A stretch of 64,000 bases of DNA from Nematostella vectensis (GCF_932526225.1 NC_064042.1:5253001-5317000), one strand, 5' to 3'. Positions 25,559 to 46,008 are shown, counted from the stretch's first letter. Notes: a model not told the origin generated them from the letters alone. Translations and numbers: made by a program.

Positions 25559-28500
25559 TCGAATATGGCAGCTTCTCTACGGTCACAAAAACAACAAAAC
25601 ATGGCGTTATATCTTGCATCCATAGTGGTTCGATCGATCCGGCAGTGAAAGGTAAATGTTAAGGTAATGGTTTGTAGTGTTAATGTGTTTGTGAGGGAGG
25701 GTGAAAGACTTACAATTGGTCGTTATTAAAAAGAACTGCCCGCGGATCCGACATTGACTGGCAAGGCCTCGTGTCACTCCAACATCAAATACAGAAAACA
25801 CAGAAGACGGGATCACGTGATATTTCTCAAAACACCTACTGCCGCTTTCACGACACCTACACTCTAAAACTGCATCAAAGACGAAATCGAATTTTACAAC
25901 CAGCATCCCTAGTATTCGCCAAAGACACTACTGAAAAACATTTCTTTGATGTCAGGTATTATTTCGTGTTCTTTTTTAGCGCGAGCTTTTCACTTGCGTG
26001 AGTTCGAAATGATGCGGTTTCAACTCAAGTGGAGTCACGTGATAGATTACGGCGCTTGAAATTTGGTTGAAAGTAAAGAAAAAAGCTCGACGAATCATGT
26101 TGCTCGTATGGTAATCTGGCCACTGGGGAGTATAACAGAGTAACAAAGGAGTGTGAGCGGGGGTTTAATGAAGCTATGCATAGCCGGCGATGCGCGAAAG
26201 CTTTCAAATAATAATTAACACTTTTTGAAATTAACACAAATTTTGCGCTACATTCAGGGTAATGGAAATATTTAGGCCTCAAAATAGGTTCAGTTCCAGC
26301 TCGTTTTGAAAATTAAGCTTAGAAGGGCTTATGCTGAATAAATTTGGAGTCTGCAACTGAAACGTCGCTGATAGGGCTACAGAATCCAGTTTCTGGCGTG
26401 CACTGACAAAACACTGCGAGTATTAATCAAGAAATCGAACGTGCAAGCCCATCTATTGAAGAAAAAAAATGCATATAGCACTGCAATGCGCTGTACTTGC
26501 TTTGCGGACATGTCCAAATTTAAGAGAAAATATAATTTCAAAGCGGCAAGGCAACATAATTATATGTTTTAGGGTTTCTCGTTACGATTCTTTGCTGTAG
26601 AGTAAAGCGCACTTTTGGCCAATATAATTTAAATTTATCTCTTCAGTGCCATAAAACTGTGGAATACTCCCATTAGGACCAATTAATATTTGACGGGGGG
26701 GGGGGGGGGGGTGGCTGATTCCACCCCAAAAAGTCATGTCCTAACAATGATAAATAATTAACAAATAAAAATAAAAAATAATAAATAAATCAAGAAGTAG
26801 CCACTCTCCCGTTAAATATCAAGTGGTCCGTCCTAAAGGAAGATACCTTAGTACCTTTCAGTAGTACGAGGTCGAACTCTGTAACTGAAATACATTCGAT
26901 CATATGATTGATGTTAATGTGGCAACGCTACCTGAACGACTCTCGCAGATCTATTTCTGGGTTCCAAATGACGTCACATCCGCCTTATTAGATACCATAA
27001 CAGCCACGCGAGGATAAACATTTCGTTGACAATAAGTGGTGCGGGGGAAGGGGGGGGGGACTCGAATAAAAACTGACGGGGTCGGCAACTTTGGGTGTGG
27101 TCAACAGAAATTTTATACCCTAAAGGATAGGACGATCACCCCCGTCTAATTTTCTTGACGAGTCCCCTCAGGGCGTGAAGCTCTTGCACTTTACAATGGG
27201 GGGGGGGGGGGGGGGGGGGAGAAGGTGAGAATCGTTCATAGTCCTTTTTTAATATATTGCTAATCAGAATAACACAGCTCACGTCTCCTTTTTTATTCAA
27301 ACATTCAGGTAACAATTGGAATGATGGAATATCTTTTTTTTATAAAATACTTTGCCCTTAAATAAGTCCCAACCACTTTTATTTTTTTTTTTAGGATTTC
27401 ATCATGCATGGATATAATTTTATATAAGATTACATTATATACAGGCAGAACAAAGCTGCACAACCATTTCTTACCACAAAGCAATGATACAACTATTTCA
27501 AATAAGGTTGCAATCGGAGAATCCATTGTGATCCACAATGCTTTATTAGTATCGAATAATAAATGAGAGCGAAGGAAACAAATCAAGTTGTGGAAATCTA
27601 TATCATTCCTGTTAATGAGCCTGTAAACATTAACATTGCTTTCAAAGACCAGGATTCGTCCATATCAGCGGCGTGGCTGGGATATTTAACAAGAGGGGGC
27701 CCAAAAGGGACTTTTAAAGGCCTTTTTCTCCTGTATTTTAGATAATGTCTCATACATTTACTGGTTTTTTTTGGCAGCTAAAAGGGGGGGGGCCCTAGGC
27801 TACCCCCTTGCTACGCCCCTGCAAGGATTCATTAGTGCAACCATATTTGAAATAGGTGTATGTAGTATAGTGACGTCATCCCAATTGAATATTAAAAAAC
27901 ACTGATTGTGCAACATTGAAACAAAATAAAACATTTTCGAAATAAGAAATGACTAAAGCCATCTGAGATTCATTCAATTTTACAAATATTAGAATTTGCG
28001 AAAACATATAGCTATGAATAACTTATATATCAAAATCGCATTGTATTTTGTACATTTTGCTAATAACTTCAAAGAAACTTGTGAGAGAATCCCCTAACTG
28101 CTGGGGCGCTATTTTGAGGCTGTACTACCCTCGTAAGTATGTACTATGTAATTTAGAATTCTTTAATACCGTTTAAAAAGGGTTTGGACATATTCTTGAC
28201 CCCGTTATGCAGCATCCCCTACACCCCATTCCCATATTTCCCCCACAATCACGTTCACGTCTTAGCCGAAAGCCAAGGAGTTAAAAAATGTAATCGATGA
28301 ATTCATCTGATGTAGCAACAACCTACGAACGACTCTTTTTCCTCGTCTAAGACATCAAGTCCCGAAAGGTAATCGTTCCCGGAAAAAAACACATAACAGT
28401 GTTTTTTGACAGGCTGTTATTATTATAATGCCCCAAAAGTAGTGTTATTATTAGAAACTTCCGGAACTCAGGCATGTCTCTGTGAACTATACAAAACATA

Positions 28501-28690
28501 CACGCTAGAAATGTTTTCTAAGCATTGAACTCTTGTTTGTTTGCAGATATACACATTTCAAATCCTTATGACTAAAGAGCATTGCGCTTGCCTGTACTCG
28601 CTTGTTGGAGCTTTGTGTTGATTTTTCTTCCTCTCTAAACTTTGATAAGCGAGGTGAAAAAGAACAATCAGTACTGGTGACAGACCTCCT
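25559..28690. other. Spacer between PKNOX and the lipase gene
   Basis: No gene is supported. It holds the PKNOX 5' flank and three long G runs (about 26695-26712, 27047-27059 and 27198-27220). At 27665-27825 there is a stretch with GGGGGCCC-type ends, resembling debris of a repeated element. Confidence 0.5.
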
Positions 28691-29086
28691 TACTTCCGGT
28701 CCTAATAGACAGGGGGAAGGTCGGTCGTGTCAGGTTTCCGTTTTCCCATAAGTGTTGTCTTAAGACAAGCTGCACACAAGTCATAGCCTTACTTCCGGTC
28801 CTAATAGACAGGGGGAAGGTCGGTCGAGTCAGGTTTCCGTTTTTCCATAAGTGTTGTCTTAAGACAAGCTGCACACAAGTCATAGCCTTACTTCCGGTCC
28901 TAATAGACAGGGGGCCGGTCGGTCGTGTCAGGTTCCCGTTTTCCCATAAGTGTTCTCTTAAGGCAAGCTGCACACAAGTCATAGCCTTACTTCCGGTCCT
29001 AATAGACAGGGGGTCGGTCGGTCGTGTCAGGTTTCCGTTTTCCCATAAGCGTTCTCTTAAGGCAAGCTGCACACAGGTCACATCCT
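28691..29086. repeat. 99-bp tandem array spanning the end of the lipase coding sequence
   Basis: The block tacttccggtcctaatagac starts at 28691, 28790, 28889 and 28988: four units of exactly 99 bp. The unit at 28988 overlaps the last 29 codons and the stop codon of the lipase; the other three lie in its 3' UTR. Unit length is a multiple of three. A minus-strand frame shifted from the lipase stays open through all four units. Confidence 0.95.
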
Positions 29087-32000
29087 TCCTTGGCCTCCTG
29101 TGCGAGCAGATTGAAGTTGAGAAAGCCGTGCGGTAGATCATCTAGGATGTATAACTCCACAGGCTTCCCAAGCGAACGCAGGCGACGGGCGAACTCGATG
29201 GAGTCGTCTAGAATAGGATCCAGCGTGCACGCCTATAGATTGATAAAAAATATTGATTCAGACACAATAAAAGAATGAAATTCATCAAGGGCAAATGTAA
29301 AAAAAAGTTTCTGTACGGTCAAGTGTGTGATTAGATAATACAAGTGAATAATACCGGACTAGAGCAAAAACTTTTCCTTCAATCGTAGCAATGAGTATGT
29401 CGTATACAGTCTCGTGGGCTGAAGAGGGGGAGGGATGCCTTTTTTGTCGTTGCTGTTTTAGATGATGTTTTGGGTTTCCTGAGGTGTTTTTGGGTTTCCT
29501 CTCTAGTCCTTCTTGCCTCACGGTCAACCACAGGTATCCCAAACAGTAGGAACCAGGTTGCTTCTCGTATACTTACCACGAGATCTACGGGCGGCAGAGT
29601 TCTAAGCATGTTATCAGGCGCCAACAGTGGTGACATGTACGGGTTCTTAGCGATGGGTAGCGGCACCTGTGACATTGACCTCGGCCTAGGTGTCTTCGTG
29701 CCACGCCTTAGAGTAACCCCCTCGTTCTGGGGTGAAAGGGTATCGCCGTCCTCATCCTCCTCGTCGGGAGGGGTACCAATGCGTAAGTACGGTTCGACTA
29801 TGTCTTCTCCTGTCGGGGATTCGACCACGTTGACCACTATACAGTCATCGCTGCCACGCCTGTACTGCACGCCTATGTGGCCCGAGGCATGAGGGGTCAC
29901 TTCGTAATGGTCACTTCTATCATTGATGTTAAGATTCAAGTGTCCTGGGCGTTGAGGAAAGCTGCAAGTGCTCTCAATATCGACCCCTTCATTCGATAAA
30001 TCATCACCGATATCTCCTCTTGAATTGTTGTTCCCGTTGGATTTACTTGCCTCCGTTTTATCTTCGTTATCCTCAGGAACAGATGAACCCTTCGACTCAC
30101 ATTGACCATTTTCACAGCCATATCCTGATTCCCCATGGGCGCATCCACACGTGGAATGTCTATGTTGAATTTCAGCTTTTGACGGAGAGCTTTGACAACT
30201 ATGAAAGCTCTCAGCCCCCTCGCAGTCACCATTTGCCAAAAGAAGGCTCCCGTGCTCACCACAGTCACCATTTGCTACAGTGGGGCTCTCGACTGATGGA
30301 CTTTCTTCTGGGCTTCTCACTCTCGACCTGAGTCTATCCAGAAACGACTCCGCTTTCACATTGTTCGCATGTATATCCACGGGTGCAGTTACCTTCCTCT
30401 CGATCAGTGGCACAAAGGGTGTTTTGATACACTCTTCAAAGGGGGATTTTCCAAGGCCAGCGTAGGCTTTCAGACATGCTTCTAATATGCCTGTCGGAAG
30501 CAGGGGGTCCATCAAGCTAAGTAAGCGGGAAGGGGACGGGATGTACTGTACATTGAATGGAGCGTATGCTGCGAGGACCGAGTCCGGTCGACGTATCCCA
30601 TACTCCGCCGCGCGCATACACAGGGCGACGCTGAGGTTACCACCTGTAAAAAAAAAAACAAGCCATATTGTATTTTGACTATCGTGGATTTGGAGGCAAT
30701 ATATTTCAGCCAGAGCAAAAATTTCAAGGGCGCATCTTAGAGAGTGTATTGCTCAGATAACATTCATTTTGGTTAAAAATGGCAGATACCCAACAAACCA
30801 AGTCCAATTGGTAATTATTTTTTATGATCCCAAGGAAACGACAGTAAACAACCCCGTTCCCAGGGTCTTCTTGGTAATTTTCAATATGGCGTCTAACTGA
30901 CGAAGATATGAGTGGTCTTCACATGCTCTAATTTGGCAATAGAAGTGATAAAAACGGTCGTTTTTTGTCAATCTCCATGCCACAATCTTTCCAATCTACT
31001 GGCCATTTTGGATTCAGTAAATGCTCTAGATACGGTCTCCCTATGAGGAAAAAACAGCTCCCGCCTGGGTCTTCCCCAGCTAGAAGCAATATTGAACATT
31101 TCCCAGAAGACCGTGGGAACGTGGTTGGCAAAGCCTGCTACAAAAATGACAACAGCCCTACCTGCCGAGTCTCCCGCCACACACACGTACTCCAGGGTGG
31201 TGCCCAACTTGTCGGGGTTCTTCAGCGCCCACGCGTATGCAAAGAAGCACTCCTCTAGCGCCCGGGGGAACGGGTTATCAGGGGCTAGTGAGTAATCCAC
31301 GGACAGGATTGGTACATTGAGGTCACGTGCCCACATGCGTAGATAGACCTTAGCGGAAACGTGCAAAATTTATAGAAAAAACAATGTTTTTAATGTTATG
31401 CGTTGAATCATCATTCCATGCAAAAAAAATACCCTGCCTTATTTCCAAGGGAAAAAAAAGTTACAATGAGAATAATGCGCAACAATAAAATAAAGCATGG
31501 GTCTTATTAATAGGAAACATACCCAGTTTTAGAAAAGGAAAAAAAAAACTTGACCGTGACCCTAATATATAGTAGTGTATTTTATTAAAAGCAGGGCTTA
31601 GGGTGGAGGGGGGCTAACAAATAATGCAGGTTATTAAATCAGCAATTTATTTTTTACATGTGACTGCTTTACCTCATGTGACTTGGAAGACTGGGCCACA
31701 AATCCTCCCCCGTGAATGTGCAGAATCAAACCTTTAGCACGAGGCTTGAGTTTGGACACCGAGCCCTCTTCTTTACTGCCATCACGACTCTGTTTAAAAA
31801 AAAAAACAGGAAGCTCTGATATGTGGACATTAGAATATTACCCAAGGAGCTGGCCTAACTATGGAGGGCTCAAAATGCAATGGTGTCAACTATTTTGCGT
31901 TATCCCTGTCCAAACTTATAAGTAATTTAATGTGTTATACAGTACCGTAACATGCCTTGGTGCTATTGGTGGTGGAGGGGGCACCATACAGAAACCTTGA

Positions 32001-33419
32001 GAAAATATTGGGGGGGGGGGGGGGCTGGGCACAGGGCCTGGTTATTTCCTTGTATTTTTTTTTAAATAAATGGGTGGGGCTGGTGCCCCTAGTGTCCCAC
32101 CCCCTGCTACTGCCCTGTTATAACATAGTTAACTAAAATAAAATATAAAAAAAAAGAAAAAAGTAACCTCTCCTGTTACCCTGGCTTTACCTAGGTAGCA
32201 GATTAAATAACCAAACAAGACAAAACGTAAAAAAACAAAACAAGCATAACGTTAAAACAAACTACACTAGTATCCTATGGGTTGTTGAAGGTCTTGCTTT
32301 GTTTTGACTTGTAAGTAATTGTTGGGTACTACAAGCAACAAACTATCGTTCTTAGTACTAAGTATGGTCTGCGGTCATCACTCAGCAGTTGTCATGGTTA
32401 CCTGGCCATCCCTCCATTCATATGACATCAGTCGGACCTGGGTGGGGGCCAGCCCTGACCAGGAGCATGGAGGTACGATAGAGATCAACTCCCCATCAGG
32501 AGATGCAAGCTCAAATGGCTGAGACGGGATGTGGAAAACCCTGTTCACCTTAAGGGCGGGGCACACAAGCAGTGGAAAATGCTGAAAAATAGACAAAAGC
32601 AATAAAAGCAAATGTGAAAAATAACAGGAAACAATGATGACAAAACTCTCACCATTTTGGACCAAGGCACACACCCCCTTATTTCTAAGTTTGGATAGGC
32701 GCAGGAAGATGTTCTACTAAGCTCATTCTTATTTGCTCTTCAGCTCTTCGGCTTTGGTAGAGGGCACTGTATTTGATGAGGGGTTGGGGGACAGGGTGAT
32801 GTGCTGTCATAATATTAAGACCTTTTATCCTTCGATAAGAAACAACCCACCTAAGTGAGAATATCAAACGAGATTGGGGGGAAGGGGGCTGAAAACTGAG
32901 CGGTCCCGGGTGGGGTGGACATAGGGTGCACACCTAGGTACATACCTTGAGGGGCTTATTAGTGTGAATATTAATTGAGATAAGGAGGGGGGGGGGCTGA
33001 CAACTAAGCAATCACGGGTCTTTTACCTGAATCCCATAGCCCTCTGTTATTCCCCAGAATGCCTGGCAAAAGTCCATATTTGTCTTTTCGGTCAATTTTA
33101 TGATCTTCTTGGCCCTCATCTCTGGGTTGACGGTGTACTTGCCAGTGTGTAGGACAGATGCCGTCATGAGGGCTATTGGACTGGTCTTATGACGGTCAAA
33201 GCCCTCAGCAAAGGATGCCATGAGCACACAAACCATGTGAAGGAACTGTCGTAATGATGGCATGTACTGATGGCAGTAAAAAAAATCAAGTTCTTAATCA
33301 TTCATAGAGGAATTGATTGAATGGTGTCTATGATAGCTGCAATGGCACCATGTTGGGTCAAGTAAAGCAAAGTAAATGGTTTCAAAATTGCAAAATCATT
33401 TGAATTATCAATAAGTGGC

Positions 33420-33460
<41 letters not shown>

Positions 33461-34511
33461 TTAATAATATTCCTATATCGAATTCAAGTCTATACAGAAT
33501 TTTCAAGTTCACAATGTGTGTGTGTGTTGGGGGTCACTTCAAAAGGTGTGTGGATGCCCAACGCAAGGTTTCGTCAGATAACACGATTTTAGAATAAAAA
33601 TAAGGTTACTGAGATTTAAATGTGGCTTGAAAAATCTTGCATATACAGGGACTTTTTTGTCGAATGTGCGTGACTCCAATTGCGTGCGTGACGATAGGAT
33701 CGTGACATATTTTTTCACGATATCATTCACATCTAATTGAGAATCACCATTAAAACGGGTATTTATTTTAAAAAAGCGTATAATTTCGTGTGTGAACACT
33801 GACAGGAAAAATATAAGCCTTGTTTACTTTATGCATTCATAGGCTGATATCAAACATTTGCGCGACACGTCAAAACTCATTCAAATTTTGATCACTGTTT
33901 ACACTACATTTCGCTTGTCCGCTGTTTCCTAATAAACCTACCTGAAACCCGAGCGTACGTCCGTAGAAGCATTCTCTATCCATTTGCTCGGCTTCTATCA
34001 TAACTTGCGAGTCAATTGAAGTCGGGAATAAGTCGCCTAGCTTGCTTTCTGCCATACAAGTCTTGGAATACTGAAGGAGGTCCCTCACTCTCAAAAATAG
34101 CGAGGTATATGCTTCAACTTCTAAACAGTAGTGATGAGTTCTAAAGTAAAACTTTTCTCGGTGTGTAAGGCAATAGTAACTGATTTCTGTAACCACTCGA
34201 ATTCCATGCTCCGTTATTCGTAATAAACTCCTGTAGCCGTTGCCTTTGATTTCGGGGCTGAAGTCGAAGAGGGTTACTCTCTGAGCGAGATAGGTCGACA
34301 ATTCTTCCATTGATCCAATAGAATCTAAAATTTGCTTAAAAGACTCATGAAACCTCTTATAGACAGCTTTATGAGCGTATTTACTAAAATATTCGGCATT
34401 GTCTGCGACTATCCTTTTTAGATGCAATAACAACACGGGAAAAGAGTCGAAATCTTCCCTTTCTCCGGGAGGACAAACGCACACCGTTTGGTTTCCAGGA
34501 TCTGACGCCAT
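28999..34511 (-). CDS. LIPE: Hormone-sensitive lipase
   Basis: Seven exons on the minus strand: 34511-33942, 33266-33027, 32581-32402, 31789-31673, 31348-31162, 30643-29577, 29232-28999 (2595 nt, 864 aa). The N-terminal HSL-specific domain fills exons 1-3. The alpha/beta hydrolase part has the oxyanion-hole HGGG (about 356-359), nucleophile elbow GDSAG (Ser about 430), acid DPILDD (Asp about 792) and LPHGF (His about 822); the Asp-His spacing of 30 matches mammalian HSL as I recall it. Exon 6 holds a long, low-complexity Ser/Asp/Glu-rich insert at the place of the mammalian regulatory module, followed by RPRSMSQ, a possible basophilic-kinase site, and [14 protein letters not shown]. The enzyme cleaves diacylglycerol and cholesteryl esters in the cytosol and on lipid droplets. 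The C-terminus ends inside a tandem repeat. Start: ATG in AAAAGATGGCGTC. Confidence 0.96.
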
Positions 34512-35308
34512 CTTTTAGATATAATTTTGCGGATTCGAGATAATTTACCAGTGGTAGATCATTGATGTGGTCTAGAATCCCATTATTTTGAGTATTCCAC
34601 CTGAAATCACAAATAATAAGAACCAAATAGGGCAGGACTCAAACGATTCGAGTTCGCCTCATCAACGGTTGATCACCATTTATACTTTTGCGGGAACATT
34701 TTGCAATTGACCATGTCATTCTTGTTCCAGATAAGGGACAATTTCACAGAATGGTCGAAGTCCAAGTCCTGGTATTAAATAACTGGAATCGACCGTGGAT
34801 AAACACGTTCACCAACCACATTTTACCGGTATTCCACCTGTGTGTGATCGTTGTTGTACATATCGTACGATACTTGACCGGGGAGGGGTGGGGATAGTTT
34901 GATTTGTTATTTATGAAAAACATGAATTTTTTATATAATACCTATTCAAGGATGATACGATAGCGATAGAGAAATGCATAGACATTTCGTGATGACAAGA
35001 CAGAATGTCTTCTTATGAGGATCTTCGTTGAAATATTGCTGGCATTTTTTGTCGTACGATATCGACTCAGTAATGAACTTTGCTCTAGAGAAGAGCACTC
35101 TCTACTCACCTCCGGTTTTTTATTTCGTGCTTGTACAACTTACGGTATCGTAGCAGGAAGAGAGCATGATCATAGCAGCTATTGACAGTAGACATTTTAT
35201 TTACCCAATATTAGGTTTGTTGGGTATAATTTGATTTCCTAGAAAATAGAGATGAGAAGTAACGCAACATTTTGCGATGAAAAAGTCTCTAAGACGCTGC
35301 ATAATGCA
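34512..35308. other. 5' flank of the lipase gene, no gene seen
   Basis: The region should contain the lipase promoter. No conserved open frame or RNA gene is visible. It is AT-rich with no strong repeat. Confidence 0.5.
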
Positions 35309-35840
35309 CTAGTCGTTTGAAACCCCCACCCCCATGGTCCCGGGGAAGTGTGGGGGGGCTAAGAACACTTTTGAACGAGAATCTGTCCCGAGGGGGTGGG
35401 GGAATTTACAGTTTTTTACTATAAGACTTATCCACACCTTGGGGGTTTGGGACAAGTGAATAGTGTCACAAATATCATGTTAGTTTCTGACTTGAGACTC
35501 TTTTTCTTTTGTAGCAAGCAAACCATGTATCAGCATATGTGGCATGCTGCACGGCAACACGTACGAAAACAAATATTAAAAAAGAAGCCAGATGAAGATG
35601 ATTTATTTTTCCATTTTTTTTTTTTGTAACTGTTATCTTCATAGTAATTGGTACAAATGTACTCGCTGAAGTGTACTGGCTTTGAAAGATAAAAAAGCTT
35701 ATTTTAGATGACTTGTTGTCAAGTAGTTGCCTATAGTTTGCATCCAAGGGGTAGGGGCATTTAACTGCTGTTTTGTACAGGGTCAAAGTCTAACACCCCA
35801 CCCTTCCCGGGGACCATGGGGGTGAGGCTTCAATTGTCTA
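35309..35840. mobile_element. Inverted-repeat element with C/G-rich ends
   Basis: The left end (about 35309-35352) contains cacccccatggtcccggg; the right end (about 35790-35840) contains its imperfect reverse complement. Arms are about 40-50 bp and the whole is about 530 bp. No transposase frame is present. No target-site duplication was recognised, so boundaries are approximate. Confidence 0.6.
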
Positions 35841-35934
35841 TATAAACATCTTGACTTGCCTCGCTTTTCAGACAAGGGCGGTGGTAAGGGTTATTTTCGT
35901 AATCCGTGAACAGCCTTTTTTGTTTATTGGACTA

Positions 35935-38067
35935 CAGTCATGTCTACAAGAGGCCAACCCTTTGTCATAGTCATGTCTGCAAGAAGGGTACCCTGGGCAT
36001 CAGCCATGTCTACAAAGGGGCAGTACCCTGGGAAATGGCCATGTCTACAATAGGGAGAGTACCCTGGGCAACAGCCATGTCTACAAAGGGGGAGTACCCT
36101 GGGCAACAGCCATGTCTACAAAGGGGGAGTACCCTGGGCAACAGCCATGTCTACAAAGGGGGAGTACCCTGGGCAACAGCCATGTCTACAAAGGGGGAGT
36201 ACCCTGGGCAACAGCCATGTCTACAAAGGGGGAGTACCCTGGGCAACAGTCATGTCTACAAAGGGAGAGTACCCTGGGCAACAGCCATGTCTACAAAGGG
36301 GGAGTACCCTGGGCAACAGTCATGTCTACAAAGGGAGAGTACCCTGGGCAACAGTCATGTCTACAAAGGGGGAGTACCTTGGGCAACAGTCATGTCTACA
36401 AAGGGAGAGTACCCTGGGCAACAGCCATGTCTACAAAGGGGGAGTACCCTGGGCAACAGTCATGTCTACAAAGGGGGAGTACCCTGGGCAACAGTCATGT
36501 CTACAAAGGGGGAGTACCTTGGGCAACAGTCATGTCTACAAAGGGAGAGTACCCTGGGCAACAGCCATGTCTACAAAGGGGGAGTACCTAGGGCCACAGC
36601 CATGTCTACAAAGGGGGAGTACCCTGGGCAACAGCCATGTCTACAAAGGGGGAGTACCCTGGGCAACAGTCATGTCTACAAAGGGGGAGTACCCTGGGCA
36701 ACAGTCATGTCTACAAAGGGAGAGTACCCTGGGCAACAGTCATGTCTACAAAGGGGGAGTACCCTGGGCAACAGTCATGTCTACAAAGGGGGAGTACCTT
36801 GGGCAACAGTCATGTCTACAAAGGGAGAGTACCCTGGGCAACAGCCATGTCTACAAAGGGGGAGTACCCTGGGCAACAGTCATGTCTACAAAGGGGGAGT
36901 ACCTTGGGCAACAGTCATGTCTACAAAGGGAGAGTACCCTGGGCAACAGCCATGTCTACAAAGGGGGAGTACCTAGGGCCACAGCCATGTCTACAAAGGG
37001 GGAGTACCCTGGGCAACAGCCATGTCTACAAAGGGGGAGTACCCTGGGCAACAGCCATGTCTACAAAGGGGGAGTACCCTGGGCAACAGTCATGTCTACA
37101 AAGGGGGAGTACCCTGGGCAACAGTCATGTCTACAAAGGGGGAGTACCCTAGGGCCACAGTCATGTCTACAAAGGGAGAGTACCCTGGGCAACAGCCATT
37201 TTCTACAAAGGGGAAATACCCTGGGCAACAGCCATGTCTACAAAGGAGAAATACCCTGGGCAACAGCCATGTCTACAAAGGAGAAATACCCTGGGCAACA
37301 GCCATGTCTACAAGGGAGAGTACCCTGGGCCACACCTCTTCTACAAAGGAGAAATACCCTGGGCAACAGCCATGTCTACAAAGGAGAAATACCCTGGGCA
37401 ACAGCCATGTCTACAAAGGGGAAATACCCTGGGCAACAGCCATGTCTACAATAGGGGAAGGGCCCTGGGCCACAGTCATGTCTACAAAGGGGGAATACCC
37501 TGGGCAACAGCCATGTCTACAAAGGGGAAATACCCTGGGCAACAGCCATTTTCTACAAAGGGGAAATACCCTGGGCAACAGCCATGTCTACAAAGGAGAA
37601 ATACCCTGGGCAACAGCCATGTCTACAAGGGAGAGTACCCTGGGCCACACCTCTTCTACAAAGGAGAAATACCCTGGGCAACAGCCATGTCTACAAAGGA
37701 GAAATACCCTGGGCAACAGCCATGTCTACAAAGGGGAAATACCCTGGGCAACAGCCATGTCTACAATAGGGGAAGGGCCCTGGGCCACAGTCATGTCTAC
37801 AAAGGGGGAATACCCTGGGCAACAGCCATGTCTACAAAGGGGGAGTACCCTGGGCAACAGTCATGTCTACAAAGGGGGGGTACCCTAGGGCCACAGTCAT
37901 GTCTACAAAGGGGGAGTAACCTGGGAAACAGTCGTGTCTACAAAGGGGGAATACCCTGGGAAACAGTCGTGTCTACAAAGGGGGAATACCCTGGGCAACA
38001 GTCATGTCTACAAAGGGGGAATACCCTTGGGTCACAGTCATGTCTGCAAGAGGGGGTAACTAGCGTA
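35935..38067. repeat. 35-bp minisatellite array, about 60 copies
   Basis: The unit is built on catgtctacaaagggggagt followed by accctgggcaacagy, 35 bp, in uninterrupted tandem for 2.1 kb. Edge units are more diverged (tgtctgcaagag) than the homogenised centre. Higher-order structure is visible: a block starting with ttttctacaaagg at about 37199 repeats 350 bp (10 units) later, and the variant acctagggccacag near 36587 recurs about 385 bp (11 units) later. Because 35 is not divisible by 3 and the unit lacks plus-strand stops, all three plus frames stay open. The array sits between the lipase 5' flank and the NDUFS2 3' end. Confidence 0.98.
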
Positions 38068-38228
38068 ACAAGCTGACAATACATTTGGTTTAGAGTTAAT
38101 TTTTTTTCTATCTTACAAAATACTATCAGTCAGGGAATGATGGATATCACTTGACAGATTTTAAATTTTTACATGGACACAAAACAACTTCGGGTAACAG
38201 CTCTCAGAAATAAAATCACATTACATCA

Positions 38229-44816
<6,588 letters not shown>

Positions 44817-44819
44817 CTT

Positions 44820-46008
44820 GGATTGAGAGAGTAGCCTTCTACGCGTGCGCACTGCACCTCAGTCCCAGGTTTCCGCCAAAGGTAGACCAAAGGATGAGGG
44901 GAATTTGAGCATCCAACGATGATTAATCATTCACACCTTTGTTAATGTTTTTACTGATTTTTGGAAGACAAATTATGCAAAAAATAACTAATAAAGAAGT
45001 CCTTACTACATTTAACAAATTCAATCGAAAATATCGGAAAATTTCACACATTTGCTAGGATGACTAGAAGATGGCGTTCTTCTTATATTAGATTCCTTTT
45101 GGAACAAGATTCTAAGTCTACGAAAAAGAAAAGAATAAGAAAAAGTGAATAATGAGATAGAAAAGGCGTCCAAGAATATCAGCCTTTTTAAAAAATTTTA
45201 AGGTTTTAAGGTTTTTTCACTTTTCCAACTTGTCTTCTTGTCATAAGGCATGATGACATTAATCTATTTCTCAAACTTTTTTCTTGTTTGCGTATTTGTG
45301 CAGTTTTGAAGTCTTTAATGTATTTACGAAGGTTTATTTTTTCAGTAGGATCCAATCAGATAGCAAACAGAGGCAACCAACTGTCTTCTAGGCTGACGTA
45401 CAAGCTGCTCACCGACAGTTGTGCGAATTTGCAATAAAATTAATACTTTGGGGCAGAATGAAAGTTATTTACAAAAAGCTTGTGTGTCTTTTAATGGACT
45501 TTTGGAACCAAATTTTGTGTATCTTGAATGGATAGGGTACTAGAAGTTATTTTGTATAGAAGTTCCAAATGTTTACATTTGAACAAGTTGTATGTCAATA
45601 AATTCAAAGGCCAGAATTAATATTACTCGACTGACTTTCATTTTCTTATGCAAGCAAACTATATTATCAAAGAAAGGGATCAATTTTTAGTTAAAGACAA
45701 CTCGACAGCTTATTTCGTATAAGCAACGAGACATACTATTATCGCAATCTGACTACAAAGAGATGGCGGAGTTCCTGAAAGTACACAATAACCTGGTGGA
45801 AAAAGAGGCCATTGACTTCAAACTTTTAAAATACGAAGACAAAAGAAAGGGAGGGATTCGCAATTATTTCTGAATTGGTTTTATTGGAAGAAGTAACAAG
45901 GGATTGAGAAAATTAATTGTCGATTACGTGTGATTTCGGAACTTGTTCTGTGAAAATTTGAAATTAATCGAGAAATAGCAAATTCGATAGCTTCGAACGC
46001 AAAAAGAA
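44820..46008. other. Divergent spacer between NDUFS2 and the first GPCR
   Basis: The two genes point away from each other, so both promoters should lie here. No gene, tandem array or inverted-repeat element is evident. Confidence 0.5.

Noticed and set aside
28668-29141. 157-codon minus-strand frame as a separate gene
   Set aside because: It is a shifted frame over the 99-bp array and the end of the lipase; no independent start or family support. Reported as a finding about the array instead.
29470-30465. Plus-strand frames over lipase exon 6
   Set aside because: Antisense shadows of the Ser/Asp-rich lipase insert.
35906-38076. Long overlapping open frames (up to 435 codons) on the plus strand
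   Set aside because: They come from a 35-bp tandem repeat without plus-strand stops; all three frames give the same cyclic peptide, so openness is not evidence of coding.
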